A stretch of 64,000 nt of DNA from Pedobacter sp. ASV12 (GCF_016429155.1 NZ_JAELUC010000003.1:62001-126000), one strand, 5' to 3'. Numbered from the stretch's first letter, positions 25,521-35,132 are shown. A program made the numbers and translations. The notes: a model not told the origin generated them from the letters alone.

Positions 25521-27002
25521 TTAATAACCTGGGTTTTGGGTTAAAGTACCCGCACTTTTGTCGATTTCAACCGAAGGAATTGGCCAAACTTCGTTTTTGC
25601 CAGCTGCCCAACCTTTAGGACCAAATACAGCGGTACCACGGCCCTGGCGGATCACATCGAAATAACGGTCTGATTCCATGGCCAGCTCTACTTGCCTTTC
25701 TTTCCAGATGGCTTGGCGCAAAGCATCTTTGTCGCTGGTGGTTACATCAGGCAATACGCCAGCTACACCGCCCCTGGCACGTGCTCTTACCCTATTTAGC
25801 GATGATTTGGCTAAGGTAGGGTTATTCAGCTCGTTAGCCGCTTCGGCATTCATGAGCAATACATCGGCGAAACGCAATACCCTTACGTTTTGTTGGCTGC
25901 CTTCGGTATAGCCGGTTACGATTAAGCTAAATGGAACATATGATTTTTGATTGTACATCGGATTATCGCCGGTTGCAGGAATTGCATCGCCTTGCGGGGT
26001 AGTCTCGCCCCTGAAAATGATGGTGGCATCTCTTCTCACGTCGCCCGCCTCGTAAGCAGCGGCCAAAGTAGCTGTTGGTACGTTAAAGCCCCAGCCTGCA
26101 ACTGTACCCCTTACGCCTTGTACTTGGCTATATTGAGAGTTGGAAGCGTCTTTATTGTTCAAAATAAGGTCGCATTGGATTTCGAAAACCGATTCTACAC
26201 TGTTTTCGTTGGCCAAACGGAAGCCCGCTTCATAACTAGGGAAAAGATCATAGCCCATTGTCATTACGGTGTTGGTAAAAGAAAGTACCTGATCCCATTT
26301 GCCTAAATACATGGCAACTTTTGCATGCAATGCCAAGGCTGCGCCTTTGGTCGCTCTACCGCGATCTGCTGCTGGATAAGTTTGTGGCAATACGGCTGCC
26401 GCATCATCCAGGTCTTTTTCAATGGCGGCCCAAACCTGAGCCTTTGGCGTTCTTGGGATGTTAAATTCAGAAGGATCTTTTGGTACGTTCAAACGCAATG
26501 GTACATCGCCAAAGGCACGAACCAGTCTGAAATAAGAATAAGCCCTGATGAATTTGGCCTCTGCCAAGTATCTCGCCTTTAAATTGGCGTCCATATTGAT
26601 GCCCGGTACATTGTCCAATACCTGGTTGCAAAGATTGATATTTTGGTACTGGCCTTCCCAGAAACCCTGCAACTGCCCTTCGGTTGAAGTTACCGTGTAA
26701 TTGTCGAATGCATTCAAATAGCTAGCATCGTTAGGAGAACTGCCTTTTTCGGCATCATCGCCACCAATACTCTCTACCGCCAACGCCGGAAAAGCCGTAT
26801 TGGCCCAGTTTCTGATGTTGCCATAGATGGAGTTGACAGCTTTGGTAGCGTCATCTTGCGTTTTCCAGAAAGTAACCGCAGGCTGCTTGGCCTGAGGCGG
26901 TACATCCAAGAAACTTTTTTGACAGGCAGTTATCAAAAGGCTTGAGCCCAAGGCAAGCAAACCGATTTTTTGTATGTATGATTTTTTATAATTTGTTTTC
27001 AT
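25521..27002 (-). CDS. SusD/RagB family glycan-binding lipoprotein
   Basis: 493 residues. Lipobox ITAC at about 24-27 followed by QKS. The N-terminal SusD-like domain starts FLDVPPQAKQPAVTFWKTQDD; TPR-like helices (AEAKFIRAYSYFRLVRAFGDVPL, about 151-173) and the C-terminal RagB domain (VRVLRFADVLLMNAEAANEL; WKERQVELAMESDRYFD) are all present. It sits on the outer surface as the lid of the SusC transporter. Ends 20 bases before the LamG gene; starts 11 bases after SusC. Confidence 0.96.
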   Translation of the reverse strand: MKTNYKKSYIQKIGLLALGSSLLITACQKSFLDVPPQAKQPAVTFWKTQDDATKAVNSIYGNIRNWANTAFPALAVESIGGDDAEKGSSPNDASYLNAFDNYTVTSTEGQLQGFWEGQYQNINLCNQVLDNVPGINMDANLKARYLAEAKFIRAYSYFRLVRAFGDVPLRLNVPKDPSEFNIPRTPKAQVWAAIEKDLDDAAAVLPQTYPAADRGRATKGAALALHAKVAMYLGKWDQVLSFTNTVMTMGYDLFPSYEAGFRLANENSVESVFEIQCDLILNNKDASNSQYSQVQGVRGTVAGWGFNVPTATLAAAYEAGDVRRDATIIFRGETTPQGDAIPATGDNPMYNQKSYVPFSLIVTGYTEGSQQNVRVLRFADVLLMNAEAANELNNPTLAKSSLNRVRARARGGVAGVLPDVTTSDKDALRQAIWKERQVELAMESDRYFDVIRQGRGTAVFGPKGWAAGKNEVWPIPSVEIDKSAGTLTQNPGY

Positions 27003-27013
27003 TGCTGTTGATA

Positions 27014-30000
27014 TTAGAAAGTAACTTGAAGACCTAACCTGTAAGCGGCCGATAAAGGATATACACTTGCATCGATGCCTCTAGAAGTAGGAGAGCCTAC
27101 GTAGCCAATTTCTGGTGTAAAGCCTTTATAGCCAAAGATGTTGATAGCGTTTTGGGCATCTAGGAAGAACCTTACTTTTTTGGTCATCCATTTGCTGGTT
27201 AGGGTAGACGGCAAGGTATAACCCAATTGAACGGTTCTTAAGCGGATATAAGAGCCATCTTCAACATAAAACGAGTTTGGTGCCGAATTAGCCGTAGAAC
27301 CCACATTGGCCGAAGGATAGGTAGTTGAAGTACCCGGACCATGCCATCTGTTGTCGTAAAAGTCTTTGCTGAAATTCTCGTTACCAAAACGATAAGCGAT
27401 ATTGGCATTGTAAACATCTACGCCGGCTACACCTTGGATGTCAAGCGCCAAATCGAAGTTTTTGTATTCGAAAGTGGTGTTTAAACCAAAGCTGTATTTA
27501 GGGTTTGGATTGCCCAATACAACGCGGTCTTTACCGTCGATGATTCCATTTCCGTCTTGGTCAACATATCTAAAATCGCCTGGCTTGGCACTTTTCTGAG
27601 CTGATGCGGCAACTTCTGCGGCGGTTTGGAAAATACCATCAACCTTGTAGCCGAAAAACTGGCCGATAGCGCCACCTTGTACGGTTCTGGTCGCTAAAGC
27701 ACCATTTGCAATGCCTTGTCCGCCACTATAGATAGGGTTCGAACCCGTGATTACAGAAAGTACTTTGTTGTTGTTGATGCCAATATTGCCGCTAACCGAG
27801 TACTTGAAGCCGCTTTCTGTTTTATCGGTCCAAGTAGCCAAGAATTCAAAGCCACGGTTACGGAAATCGGCTTGGTTGCCCAGCATCTCGCTGCCAACTG
27901 TACCCACAGAGCTTAAGATGGGGATGTTGAAGATAGCTTGCTCTGTTTTTTTGTTGTAATAGCCGGCTTCAACGCTTAAACGATTGTTTAAGAAAGAGGC
28001 TTCAAAACCAATATCGGTTCCAGCAGTGCGCTCCCAATTCAAGAACGAAGGAACCAAAGAGTTGACGTTGGCACCCGTATAAACCACGCCGCCTAGAACC
28101 ACTACATAGCCAGCTCGTTGGTCAACGGTTAGGGTTGTTGGGTTAACCGGTACGCCAGCATTACCTACTTTACCCCAAGATGCTTTAATCTTTAAGTTGT
28201 TAAATACATTTTGGTTTTTCATGAACTCTTCGTTGGTTACAACCCAGCCTGCACCTACAGAAGGGAAGTAGCCCCAAAGATCGCCGCCATTAAAGAACTG
28301 CGAAGCCGCATCGGCACGTAAGGTAGCATTCAATAGGTAACGGTCTTTAAATGCATAGTTAACTCTGCCAAAATATGAAACGTAGGTGGTTAGATTACCT
28401 CCATCAATTACCGAGCGATCAGCGGCGCTGCCTAACGACAGGTACAAATCGCCATCGCTAGAATAAGGAACATTAAGTGCGGTAGAATTGATGAAATAGT
28501 TCTTCCTTCTTTGCGCGGTTTGACCAGCAAGCACGGTTAAGTTGTGGTCGCCGAAGGTATTTTTATAGGTCAGTGTGTTTTCAATGATCCAGTTTCTGTC
28601 TTCGCTGCGGTTAACCGCAAGCTTACTTACATTGTTTTGCTGGCCTTGAGTTGCTTTGTACACTGGTGTGTAGCCTCTCATCTCGTTTTGACCAAAATCG
28701 CCACCAAGACTGGTTTTGAACGTAAAGTTTTTAGCAAAGGTCAACTCGGCAAATACATTTCCGTTGAGGCGGTAGTTTTTAGATTTCTGGTTAAAGAAAT
28801 CCAAGGTAACCTGAGGGTTGAAGTTATTGCCTCCACCCAAACTGAAATCGTTGGCATCGCCATAAGTTCCGTCTGCATAATATACCGGAACAACAGGGCC
28901 AGCAGCATAAAGCTGACGGAAAATACCTCCATTGATATCATTGGTGTTGATCGATGTTCCAGATACGTTATAGCCTAGTTTTAAGAATTTCGCAACTTGG
29001 AAATCATTAGCCAAACGTGCGGTATAACGTTTATAGCCTTGGGTTTTAACAATACCGTCTTCATTGGTATAGCCTAAAGAGAAGTTATAGCTCGATTTTT
29101 CTGAACCACCGTTTACCGAAATTTGGTGATTGGTTTGAAAAGCATTCCTAAAAGCCTGATTATACCAATTGGTTCCGGTGCCGAAGCTGGCTGGGTTGGC
29201 AAAAAGTGGCGTAGCCCCATTTGATGCAGACAGTTCGTTGATAATGGTAGCATATTCTGTGGCGTTGGCCATTTCAACCTGGTTGGTTACGGCCCTATAG
29301 CCCACAGAACCATTGTAGGAAATGGTCGGGCTGCCGTTTTTGCCTTTGTTGGTAGTTACTAAAACTACGCCGTTGGCTGCACGGATACCGTAGATGGATT
29401 GTGAAGATGCATCTTTTAAGATACTCATGCTTTCAATATCGGCAGGGTTGAGGAAACTGATATCGTCAAACCAAACGCCATCAACTACATAAAGCACGCC
29501 CAAGTTACCATAAATGGTTCCGGTACCACGGATAGAAATTTGTGGCGAAGCACCTGGCGTACCAGAGTTGGTGATGTTTACACCCGCAACTTTACCCTGA
29601 AGCGAACTTACCGCGTTTGGAGAAGCCTGCTTTGAGATGTCGGTGCCTTTTACTGTGCCAACCGATCCGGTCACATCTATTTTTCTTTGTGTGCCGTAAC
29701 CTACCACCACTACCTGTTGCAAATCGTTGGTAGCCGTAGTCAAGGTAACGTTAATTCTAGTTCTATTGCTAATGGCTACTTCTTGGGTATTAAAACCTAT
29801 ATAGGAAAATACCAAAGTAGCATTGCTCGGCGCACTAATAAAATAGGCTCCGTTAGCATCTGTTTGAACCCCGTTTGTTGTGCCTTTTACTACAACGCTC
29901 GCCGCCGGTATAGGTAACCCTTGGTCATCTCTAACTTCGCCCTTAACTGTAACGTTTTGGGCATAAGCTACGTCTAATAAAAAAAGCAAACAGAGAAAAG

Positions 30001-30046
30001 TTAAAACAGAAAATTTTGTAAAGATTTTTTTCATACTGTTATACAT
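27014..30046 (-). CDS. SusC/RagA family TonB-dependent outer-membrane transporter
   Basis: 1010 residues from ATG at 30046 (ATG at 30034 gives MKKIFTKFSV and is also possible). Signal peptide to AYAQ at about residue 30; carboxypeptidase-regulatory-like domain about 32-110; TonB-box-like VVVVGYGTQRKIDVTGSV; plug with the family motif GIRAANGVVLVTTNKGK; C-terminal beta-barrel ending in an aromatic residue (LGLQVTF). It imports glycan fragments across the outer membrane with the SusD protein as lid. Confidence 0.96.
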   Translation of the reverse strand: MYNSMKKIFTKFSVLTFLCLLFLLDVAYAQNVTVKGEVRDDQGLPIPAASVVVKGTTNGVQTDANGAYFISAPSNATLVFSYIGFNTQEVAISNRTRINVTLTTATNDLQQVVVVGYGTQRKIDVTGSVGTVKGTDISKQASPNAVSSLQGKVAGVNITNSGTPGASPQISIRGTGTIYGNLGVLYVVDGVWFDDISFLNPADIESMSILKDASSQSIYGIRAANGVVLVTTNKGKNGSPTISYNGSVGYRAVTNQVEMANATEYATIINELSASNGATPLFANPASFGTGTNWYNQAFRNAFQTNHQISVNGGSEKSSYNFSLGYTNEDGIVKTQGYKRYTARLANDFQVAKFLKLGYNVSGTSINTNDINGGIFRQLYAAGPVVPVYYADGTYGDANDFSLGGGNNFNPQVTLDFFNQKSKNYRLNGNVFAELTFAKNFTFKTSLGGDFGQNEMRGYTPVYKATQGQQNNVSKLAVNRSEDRNWIIENTLTYKNTFGDHNLTVLAGQTAQRRKNYFINSTALNVPYSSDGDLYLSLGSAADRSVIDGGNLTTYVSYFGRVNYAFKDRYLLNATLRADAASQFFNGGDLWGYFPSVGAGWVVTNEEFMKNQNVFNNLKIKASWGKVGNAGVPVNPTTLTVDQRAGYVVVLGGVVYTGANVNSLVPSFLNWERTAGTDIGFEASFLNNRLSVEAGYYNKKTEQAIFNIPILSSVGTVGSEMLGNQADFRNRGFEFLATWTDKTESGFKYSVSGNIGINNNKVLSVITGSNPIYSGGQGIANGALATRTVQGGAIGQFFGYKVDGIFQTAAEVAASAQKSAKPGDFRYVDQDGNGIIDGKDRVVLGNPNPKYSFGLNTTFEYKNFDLALDIQGVAGVDVYNANIAYRFGNENFSKDFYDNRWHGPGTSTTYPSANVGSTANSAPNSFYVEDGSYIRLRTVQLGYTLPSTLTSKWMTKKVRFFLDAQNAINIFGYKGFTPEIGYVGSPTSRGIDASVYPLSAAYRLGLQVTF

Positions 30047-30289
30047 GTTTGTGTTAATTGATTGTTCTAATTTTCTGTTTTTGTTTGGTTAGTGCAAACG
30101 ATTGTGCCTATACATTAATACATCAAGGGGGTGTGATGTACTTTCTCAATAGGCTTAACAAAATTGATTTTTGGTTCAAAAACAGCGTTTTTGAAATGAT
30201 AACAGGAAAATTACAGCTACTACAAATGAAAAATCTGGAGCTTTGATTTGCGCGCTCAAAATTGTTTGATGAGAGGTAATGATGTAGTG
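30047..30289. promoter_or_regulatory. Presumed promoter region of the polysaccharide locus
   Basis: 243 bases between the regulator gene and SusC, both leftward. No credible gene; a 62-codon rightward frame here has no coding features. On the minus strand GCACAATCGTTTGC (complement of 30091-30104) resembles half of a LacI-type operator, but the match is weak. The locus promoter and regulator site are expected here. Confidence 0.35.
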
Positions 30290-33196
30290 CTAGAGCTCCA
30301 TTAAAAACTCAACAAGGTTCTTGTCGTGGGGAACGTCAAGTTTTTTACGCAAACGATAGCGTCGTATTTCTACGCCCCTGAGCGAGATGTTAAGGAGCGA
30401 AGCCATCTCTTTGCTGCTCATGTTCATGTGCAGGTAGGCACATAGTTTGAGGTCGTTCGGAACGAGGTCTGGATGGTTGGCTTTTAGCTTTTTGAAGAAG
30501 CTTTCGTGGGCCTCGTTAAAGCTGCTTTCGAAGAGGTTCCAATCGCGCTCGTCGTTCATGCCATCGTCTATTACCTTTTGGATTTTGCGCAACTGGTCTT
30601 CCGACAGTTTTTTGCCGTTTTCGTCTTTCAGTTTGGTAATTTCCTGACTCAGTTTTTGCAACAGTTCGTTCTTGTAAACCAAACTCATGGCCGAGTTGGC
30701 CAATTCCCTGTTTTTGCCGGCCAGTTCGGCTTGCAGTTTTTCGGTACGCAGCTTAATGATCTGCTTCTCGGTGGCCTCGGCTTCTTTCTTTAAGAACTCT
30801 TCTTTTTCAACCTGAAGTTTTTGGGTAATCAGCTGCTGGTCTTTCTTGAGCTTGGCTTCGTAAATGCGTTTGCCGGCAATTAGCGCCACGATGCCTACCA
30901 GCAAATAAAATGCGATGGCCCAATTGCTACCATACCAAGGTGGCAAGATGGTAAATTCGACTTCGGTAACCTGGCTAATAAGCTCGTCGTTTATTTTGGC
31001 ACGTACCTTAAATTTGTAAGTGCCCCTGCCCAGGTTCGTAAAGTCTTTTTGGGTTGCAGGGTTCCAATCAGACCATTGCTTAGAGTAGCCTTCCAAATAA
31101 TACTGAAACTTGATTTTTGATTGGCGATAATAAGGAATGGCAAAAGAAATGCGAATGTTGTTTCGGCTGAAGGGGATTTCTATGGCTTGGTTGTTATCGC
31201 CATTCTCTGCCAGCGTAACATACTTGTCGGTAATGTCTTCGATCTTTCTAATGAGCACCGAAGGCAGTGGAGGCTGACGCTTGGTTTCGATATCGGTGGT
31301 GTTGTAAATGACAAAGCCATCATCAACGCTAATCAGGTATATTTTATCGCCAATTTGGCTAATGTTTTCGTAGTACTGTACCATACGGCCGTCCAATACG
31401 CTAAATCTTGTCGAATCAACGGTGATTTTTCCAGGTTCGGCCAAATCAACCAAACTCATCCGGCCATGACTGATGAACCAGTATTTTTTGAGTCCGGCAT
31501 CGATAATCTTGTTTGATGCGGCGAAGCTCCCCAAATTTTTGTTTAGTGCATCGTACTTGCTAAAATGGTTGCTGATGTCGTCGTATACAAAAAATCCCGA
31601 ATCGCTCGAAAAAAGGATTTTGTTTTCGATGTTGAAGATGTTGATGTTATAATTGCTGGGCAGCCCATTTCTCTCATCGTAATATTTGATGTTGGTTGCT
31701 GTTTTCAGGTCGGGGCTCAGCGTAAGCTTGTAAAGCCCCTTGTAGGCATGTCCTACCCAAATATCGCCTTTGGCATCTTCTTTTACATAGCGTGAAGGTT
31801 CGTTAAATCCACTTACCTTATGGCTAAATTTCCATTTGCCGCTCGCGTCCTTTTCGAAAATGACCAATCCGGTATAAGTGCCTTGGATCAAAAAATTAGG
31901 TTTGGAAAGCATCCTTTTGATAGTCCAGCCCCCATTAATGCTCGATATTTTTTGAATTTGATTGCCATTTACCTCAAAAGTGCCATCGTTGTGCCCGCAG
32001 AGGATTTGATCGCCAATTACCCTGAGGTCCCAAACCTGGCCTTGGGTATTGGGCACCAGCTTGAAATCAAAAGAATTGAACAGGTTGCTGCTTTCGGGCA
32101 ACCAAGGACTTGAAAATAAACCTTGATTGGTGCCGAGATAAATCCTGTTGCCCCAAATCAGGCTCGAATAAACCGTACCAAATTGGCCAGCCTTATCGAA
32201 ATAAAAGTAAAGTGGAGAGTTAAGTTCGATGCGGTCGATGCCATTGTCAAGCCCCGCCCAAAGGTTTTGCTCGTTGTCGGCATAAAGGCACAGGATGGTA
32301 TTGTTCTGCAAACCACTCGATTTGTTGATGCGTTGCACGATGTTGCCGTCTTCGTCGATAATGATCAGGCCGTTTAAAATGGTGCCGTAAGCGTAGTACT
32401 TGCCAAGCACCTTGGCGCCATTGTTCAGCTGAAAGGTTTGGAGAAAGGAATTGGCCGCATTGGCGAATGGCTTAAAGGTCTGGCCATCATAAATAAAAAG
32501 TCCGTTTTTGCTGGTGCCGATAATGAAGCTGCCGTTCTTGTAAGGCAGTATGGAAAGTATTCCGGTATAGCCCAGTATTTCGCTGCCCGCCAAGGGACTT
32601 AGCGTTTTCCCCTGAAGCTCGTAAAGTCCCTTGCCCAATACCTCTACAAAGAAACGTTTGTTGGCCTGGTACAAGAACAGCATGGCACCTGACGATTTGA
32701 CCACACTTACTTTATTGTTTTCGTAAATGTATATGGTAGAAAAAGACTGAAAGATTACTCTTTTGTCGTCAATATAAATTTTCCAGATCTCGTCTGTTAG
32801 CTGATTTGACTTTGGAATGAGCTTGGTTAGCGAAGTGTAGGCCAGCTTTCTGTTTTGGTAAGACCAATAGCCGAATTCGCCGAAGCTGCCGGTATAAATA
32901 CGTCCGTCATTGCTGGTAGCTACCGAACGCACAATTTGCCGGTTGGGCATTTTGTACTGTTGCCAATATTTGCCATCGTAAACCAACAAGCCTTCGGCAT
33001 TGCCAAAATAAACCAGCCCCGCTTTGTCTTTGGCGATAGACCAGTTCTGGTTGCCAGATAGGTAAGCAGATTTGGGGTAGTTCTGTACATAAGGCACCCC
33101 GATACTTTGAATGCCATTGGCCCTGAGCAATGTAGGGGTAAGGCAACACAGCATCAGGGAAAGAAGGAATTTGCAGGTATTGGATTTGTTCAGCAT
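30290..33196 (-). CDS. Transmembrane one-component regulator: propeller sensor, Y_Y_Y domain, coiled coil, LuxR-like HTH
   Basis: 968 residues from ATG at 33196; the 19 extra codons upstream lack signal-peptide character. Signal peptide to about 26, then two-component-regulator-type propeller repeats (about 30-640: NWSIAKDKAGLVYFGNAEGL, GDIWVGHAYKGLYKL) and a Y_Y_Y domain (FQYYLEGYSKQWSDW). One membrane span (WAIAFYLLVGIVALIAG, about 752-768) and a Glu/Lys coiled coil follow. The end (MSSKEMASLLNISLRGVEIRRYR) is a LuxR-like helix-turn-helix. No histidine kinase or receiver domain is present. Directly upstream of SusC on the same strand, so the likely sensor of the locus. Confidence 0.85.
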   Translation of the reverse strand: MLNKSNTCKFLLSLMLCCLTPTLLRANGIQSIGVPYVQNYPKSAYLSGNQNWSIAKDKAGLVYFGNAEGLLVYDGKYWQQYKMPNRQIVRSVATSNDGRIYTGSFGEFGYWSYQNRKLAYTSLTKLIPKSNQLTDEIWKIYIDDKRVIFQSFSTIYIYENNKVSVVKSSGAMLFLYQANKRFFVEVLGKGLYELQGKTLSPLAGSEILGYTGILSILPYKNGSFIIGTSKNGLFIYDGQTFKPFANAANSFLQTFQLNNGAKVLGKYYAYGTILNGLIIIDEDGNIVQRINKSSGLQNNTILCLYADNEQNLWAGLDNGIDRIELNSPLYFYFDKAGQFGTVYSSLIWGNRIYLGTNQGLFSSPWLPESSNLFNSFDFKLVPNTQGQVWDLRVIGDQILCGHNDGTFEVNGNQIQKISSINGGWTIKRMLSKPNFLIQGTYTGLVIFEKDASGKWKFSHKVSGFNEPSRYVKEDAKGDIWVGHAYKGLYKLTLSPDLKTATNIKYYDERNGLPSNYNINIFNIENKILFSSDSGFFVYDDISNHFSKYDALNKNLGSFAASNKIIDAGLKKYWFISHGRMSLVDLAEPGKITVDSTRFSVLDGRMVQYYENISQIGDKIYLISVDDGFVIYNTTDIETKRQPPLPSVLIRKIEDITDKYVTLAENGDNNQAIEIPFSRNNIRISFAIPYYRQSKIKFQYYLEGYSKQWSDWNPATQKDFTNLGRGTYKFKVRAKINDELISQVTEVEFTILPPWYGSNWAIAFYLLVGIVALIAGKRIYEAKLKKDQQLITQKLQVEKEEFLKKEAEATEKQIIKLRTEKLQAELAGKNRELANSAMSLVYKNELLQKLSQEITKLKDENGKKLSEDQLRKIQKVIDDGMNDERDWNLFESSFNEAHESFFKKLKANHPDLVPNDLKLCAYLHMNMSSKEMASLLNISLRGVEIRRYRLRKKLDVPHDKNLVEFLMEL

Positions 33197-33273
33197 AAAA
33201 AAAGGCAACCTGAAATAGCTAACGGACAGCCATTTTCGGCAAAATAAATACAAGTATAAAAATAATGCCTTAT

Positions 33274-33645
33274 TTATTTCTTGATAAAGGCAAAGAATAC
33301 CGCAAGGATTATAAGTGCAAAAGCCACAATGTGGTTCCAGGCAATTTTCTCGGTCTTGAAAAACAAAATTGAGAAAATAAGAAACACGGTAATGGAAATG
33401 GCTTCTTGGGTTACTTTGAGCTGCATGAGGTTAAACGGCCCGCCGTTTTCCTTAAAGCCATATTTATTGGCTGGAACCTGAAAAATATACTCGAACAAGG
33501 CAATGCCCCAGCTGATCAGGATGATGGTGATCAGTCCCAGGCTTTTGCTCCATTCCATTTCCTTGAACTTTAAATGCCCGTACCAGGCCAAAGTCATGAA
33601 GGTATTAGAAACGAATAAGAAGAAAACGGTAAGTAAAGCTCGCAT
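33274..33645 (-). CDS. DUF486 (DMT-superfamily) small membrane protein
   Basis: 123 residues with four hydrophobic helices. FLFVSNTFMTLAWYGHLKF and ISWGIALFEYIFQVPANKYG are the DUF486 (PF04342) hallmarks. Inner-membrane protein of the drug/metabolite transporter superfamily, half the size of a full transporter, so presumably a dimer. Substrate unknown. 31 bases downstream of the ORF6N remnant on the same strand. Confidence 0.88.
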   Translation of the reverse strand: MRALLTVFFLFVSNTFMTLAWYGHLKFKEMEWSKSLGLITIILISWGIALFEYIFQVPANKYGFKENGGPFNLMQLKVTQEAISITVFLIFSILFFKTEKIAWNHIVAFALIILAVFFAFIKK

Positions 33646-33676
33646 GCAATAGTTGAATTAGGTTTAAGAAGTGATT

Positions 33677-34000
33677 TTATAGCCGATTTTTCGCGTTGTT
33701 TTTGGTTGGTTTCTTGGTCGCTTTTATCAAGGCGTATTGCCTAATGGGTACGAAGGCATAAGGCCGCGACGGGCTAAATTTAGCGGTTGGAGACAGGCTG
33801 TCACAATTTGTGAGAACCGCTGGCCATTCTGTTTGGGTTAACTGAAACAGAAATTCTTCGGGAAAACGACCAATGTTCCTGTTTACGGCCTGCTTCAAGG
33901 CCCTTGTTTCGGTTTCGTACAAAGCCGACAGATCAAAATCCAAGATTACCTTTTGGTTTCGGATCTGATAAATCTTGTTTTTTATCGTTTGCAGTTCCAT
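33677..34000 (-). pseudogene. ORF6N (KilA-N-like) domain protein, truncated
   Basis: 107 residues. The first 70 or so fit an ORF6N DNA-binding domain: [52 protein letters not shown], then SRPYAF. Intact proteins continue from PYAFTEQGVAML into a longer helical region. Here PYAF is followed by unrelated basic sequence ([19 protein letters not shown]) and a stop, with only 31 bases before the next gene. Either a decayed gene or a shortened regulator. ORF6N genes come from phages and plasmids and are often scattered in Bacteroidota. Confidence 0.6.
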
Positions 34001-34003
34001 AGG

Positions 34004-34055
34004 TAGATGGTTTTGTTGCTATAAATATAATCATCTATTGGCATCTAACCATCTA
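34004..34055 (-). promoter_or_regulatory. Repeated CATCTA/TAGATG sites upstream of the ORF6N remnant
   Basis: CATCTA occurs at 34032-34037, 34042-34047 and 34050-34055, and in opposite orientation at 34004-34009. The outer pair extends to TAGATGGTT/AACCATCTA (34004-34012/34047-34055). The copies flank TATATTTA on the minus strand, a near-consensus -7 element. Looks like an operator array. Confidence 0.45.
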
Positions 34056-34075
34056 TCTTGTTGGTTAATGGTTAA

Positions 34076-35005
34076 CTAGGCTTTCGCTACGGGCTGGGGC
34101 ACTTTTACATAATAACCGGTCCCGTCGTAAGGTCGCTTGCGTGGGTGGGTAGCACAGGCGGCCGAGCAGCAGCCCTGCAGTTCTTCGCCACATTCGTCGC
34201 ATTGCGTAAAATGCTCATTGCACTCCGGATTGGCGCAATTGATCATTTTTGAAGTGGTTTTGCCACAGTTGAAGCATTTTGAAACTACGGTAGGATTTAC
34301 CGAATTGACGTCAACGGCAATGCGGTTGTCGAAAACATAGCATTTGCCTTCAAAATCCTTTCCGCCGGCTTCTTTGCCATATTTGATAATGCCGCCGTGC
34401 AACTGGTAAACATCATTAAAGCCATGGTGCAGGAGCAGGGCAGATGCTTTTTCGCACTTGATGCCGCCTGTACAATAGGTCATTATCTTTTTGTCTTTGT
34501 ATTGCGCCAAGGCATTGATCTGGTCTGGAAAATCGCGGAAATTGTCGATGTCTAATGTAATGGCATTCTTGAATTTGCCCAAGTTGTGTTCGTAGTTGGA
34601 ACGCACGTCCAGTACAATCACATCTTCTTCTTCCATCATCTTGCTGAACTCCAAAGGCTCGAGATGTTTTCCGGTTTGTTTATTCGGATCGATAATGCTC
34701 GTATCCCTCAGGCCAGAATGCACGATTTCGGCCTTGTAGCGGCAGTGCATCTTGATGAAAGAAGGTTCGGCCACATCGTCTATCTTGAATTCGGTTTTGG
34801 CAAAGCGCTCATCGGCATGTATGTGTGCCATATAGGCTGCGCAAGCTTCAACAGTTCCAGAAACGGTTCCGTTCAATCCTTCGTCGGCTACAATGATACG
34901 GCCTACAAGGCCCAAAGATTTGCAAAAAGCAAGGTGGTCGGCTGCAAATTGTTCAGCCTCAGCTATTGGAGAATAGCAGTAGTAAAGTAAAGTCTGATAA
35001 TTCAT
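34076..35005 (-). CDS. trhO: tRNA uridine(34) hydroxylase, rhodanese family (TrhO/YceA)
   Basis: 309 residues. N-terminal acylphosphatase-like part (LNGTVSGTVEACAAYMAHI), then a rhodanese domain (VIVLDVRSNYEHNLGKFKNA, about 130-149) with active cysteine in MTYCTGGIKCEKASALL. The C-terminal tail has many cysteines (CFNCGK, CANPEC, CDECGEELQGCCSAAC) that look zinc-binding. The family makes 5-hydroxyuridine at tRNA position 34 using prephenate-derived chemistry in E. coli. Length is typical. Stand-alone gene in the cytosol. Confidence 0.92.
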   Translation of the reverse strand: MNYQTLLYYCYSPIAEAEQFAADHLAFCKSLGLVGRIIVADEGLNGTVSGTVEACAAYMAHIHADERFAKTEFKIDDVAEPSFIKMHCRYKAEIVHSGLRDTSIIDPNKQTGKHLEPLEFSKMMEEEDVIVLDVRSNYEHNLGKFKNAITLDIDNFRDFPDQINALAQYKDKKIMTYCTGGIKCEKASALLLHHGFNDVYQLHGGIIKYGKEAGGKDFEGKCYVFDNRIAVDVNSVNPTVVSKCFNCGKTTSKMINCANPECNEHFTQCDECGEELQGCCSAACATHPRKRPYDGTGYYVKVPQPVAKA

Positions 35006-35054
35006 AATTCATTGATACCGTTGCAAACGGCGTTTAATGCGTTGCAAAGATAGC

Positions 35055-35132
35055 AAAAAAGGCGGAAGGTAAAAAAGTAAAAGGCAAAGGTTTAGTCCTT
35101 AATTATTCTTTAGCCCGCTGCCTTTTGCCTTG
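35055..35132. repeat. Degenerate heptamer tract with strand switch (C)
   Basis: 35057-35094 is purine-rich (AAAGGCGGAAGGTAAAAAAG); its complement reads CCTTTTA/CCTTCCG-type heptamers. 35109-35132 is pyrimidine-rich on the plus strand (CTTTAGCCCGCTGCCTTTTG). It lies between the DUF5686 gene and trhO. Confidence 0.55.

Noticed and set aside
30058-30246. 62-codon plus-strand frame between SusC and the regulator
   Set aside because: No promoter, no recognisable motif, and it occupies the place where the SusC promoter is expected.
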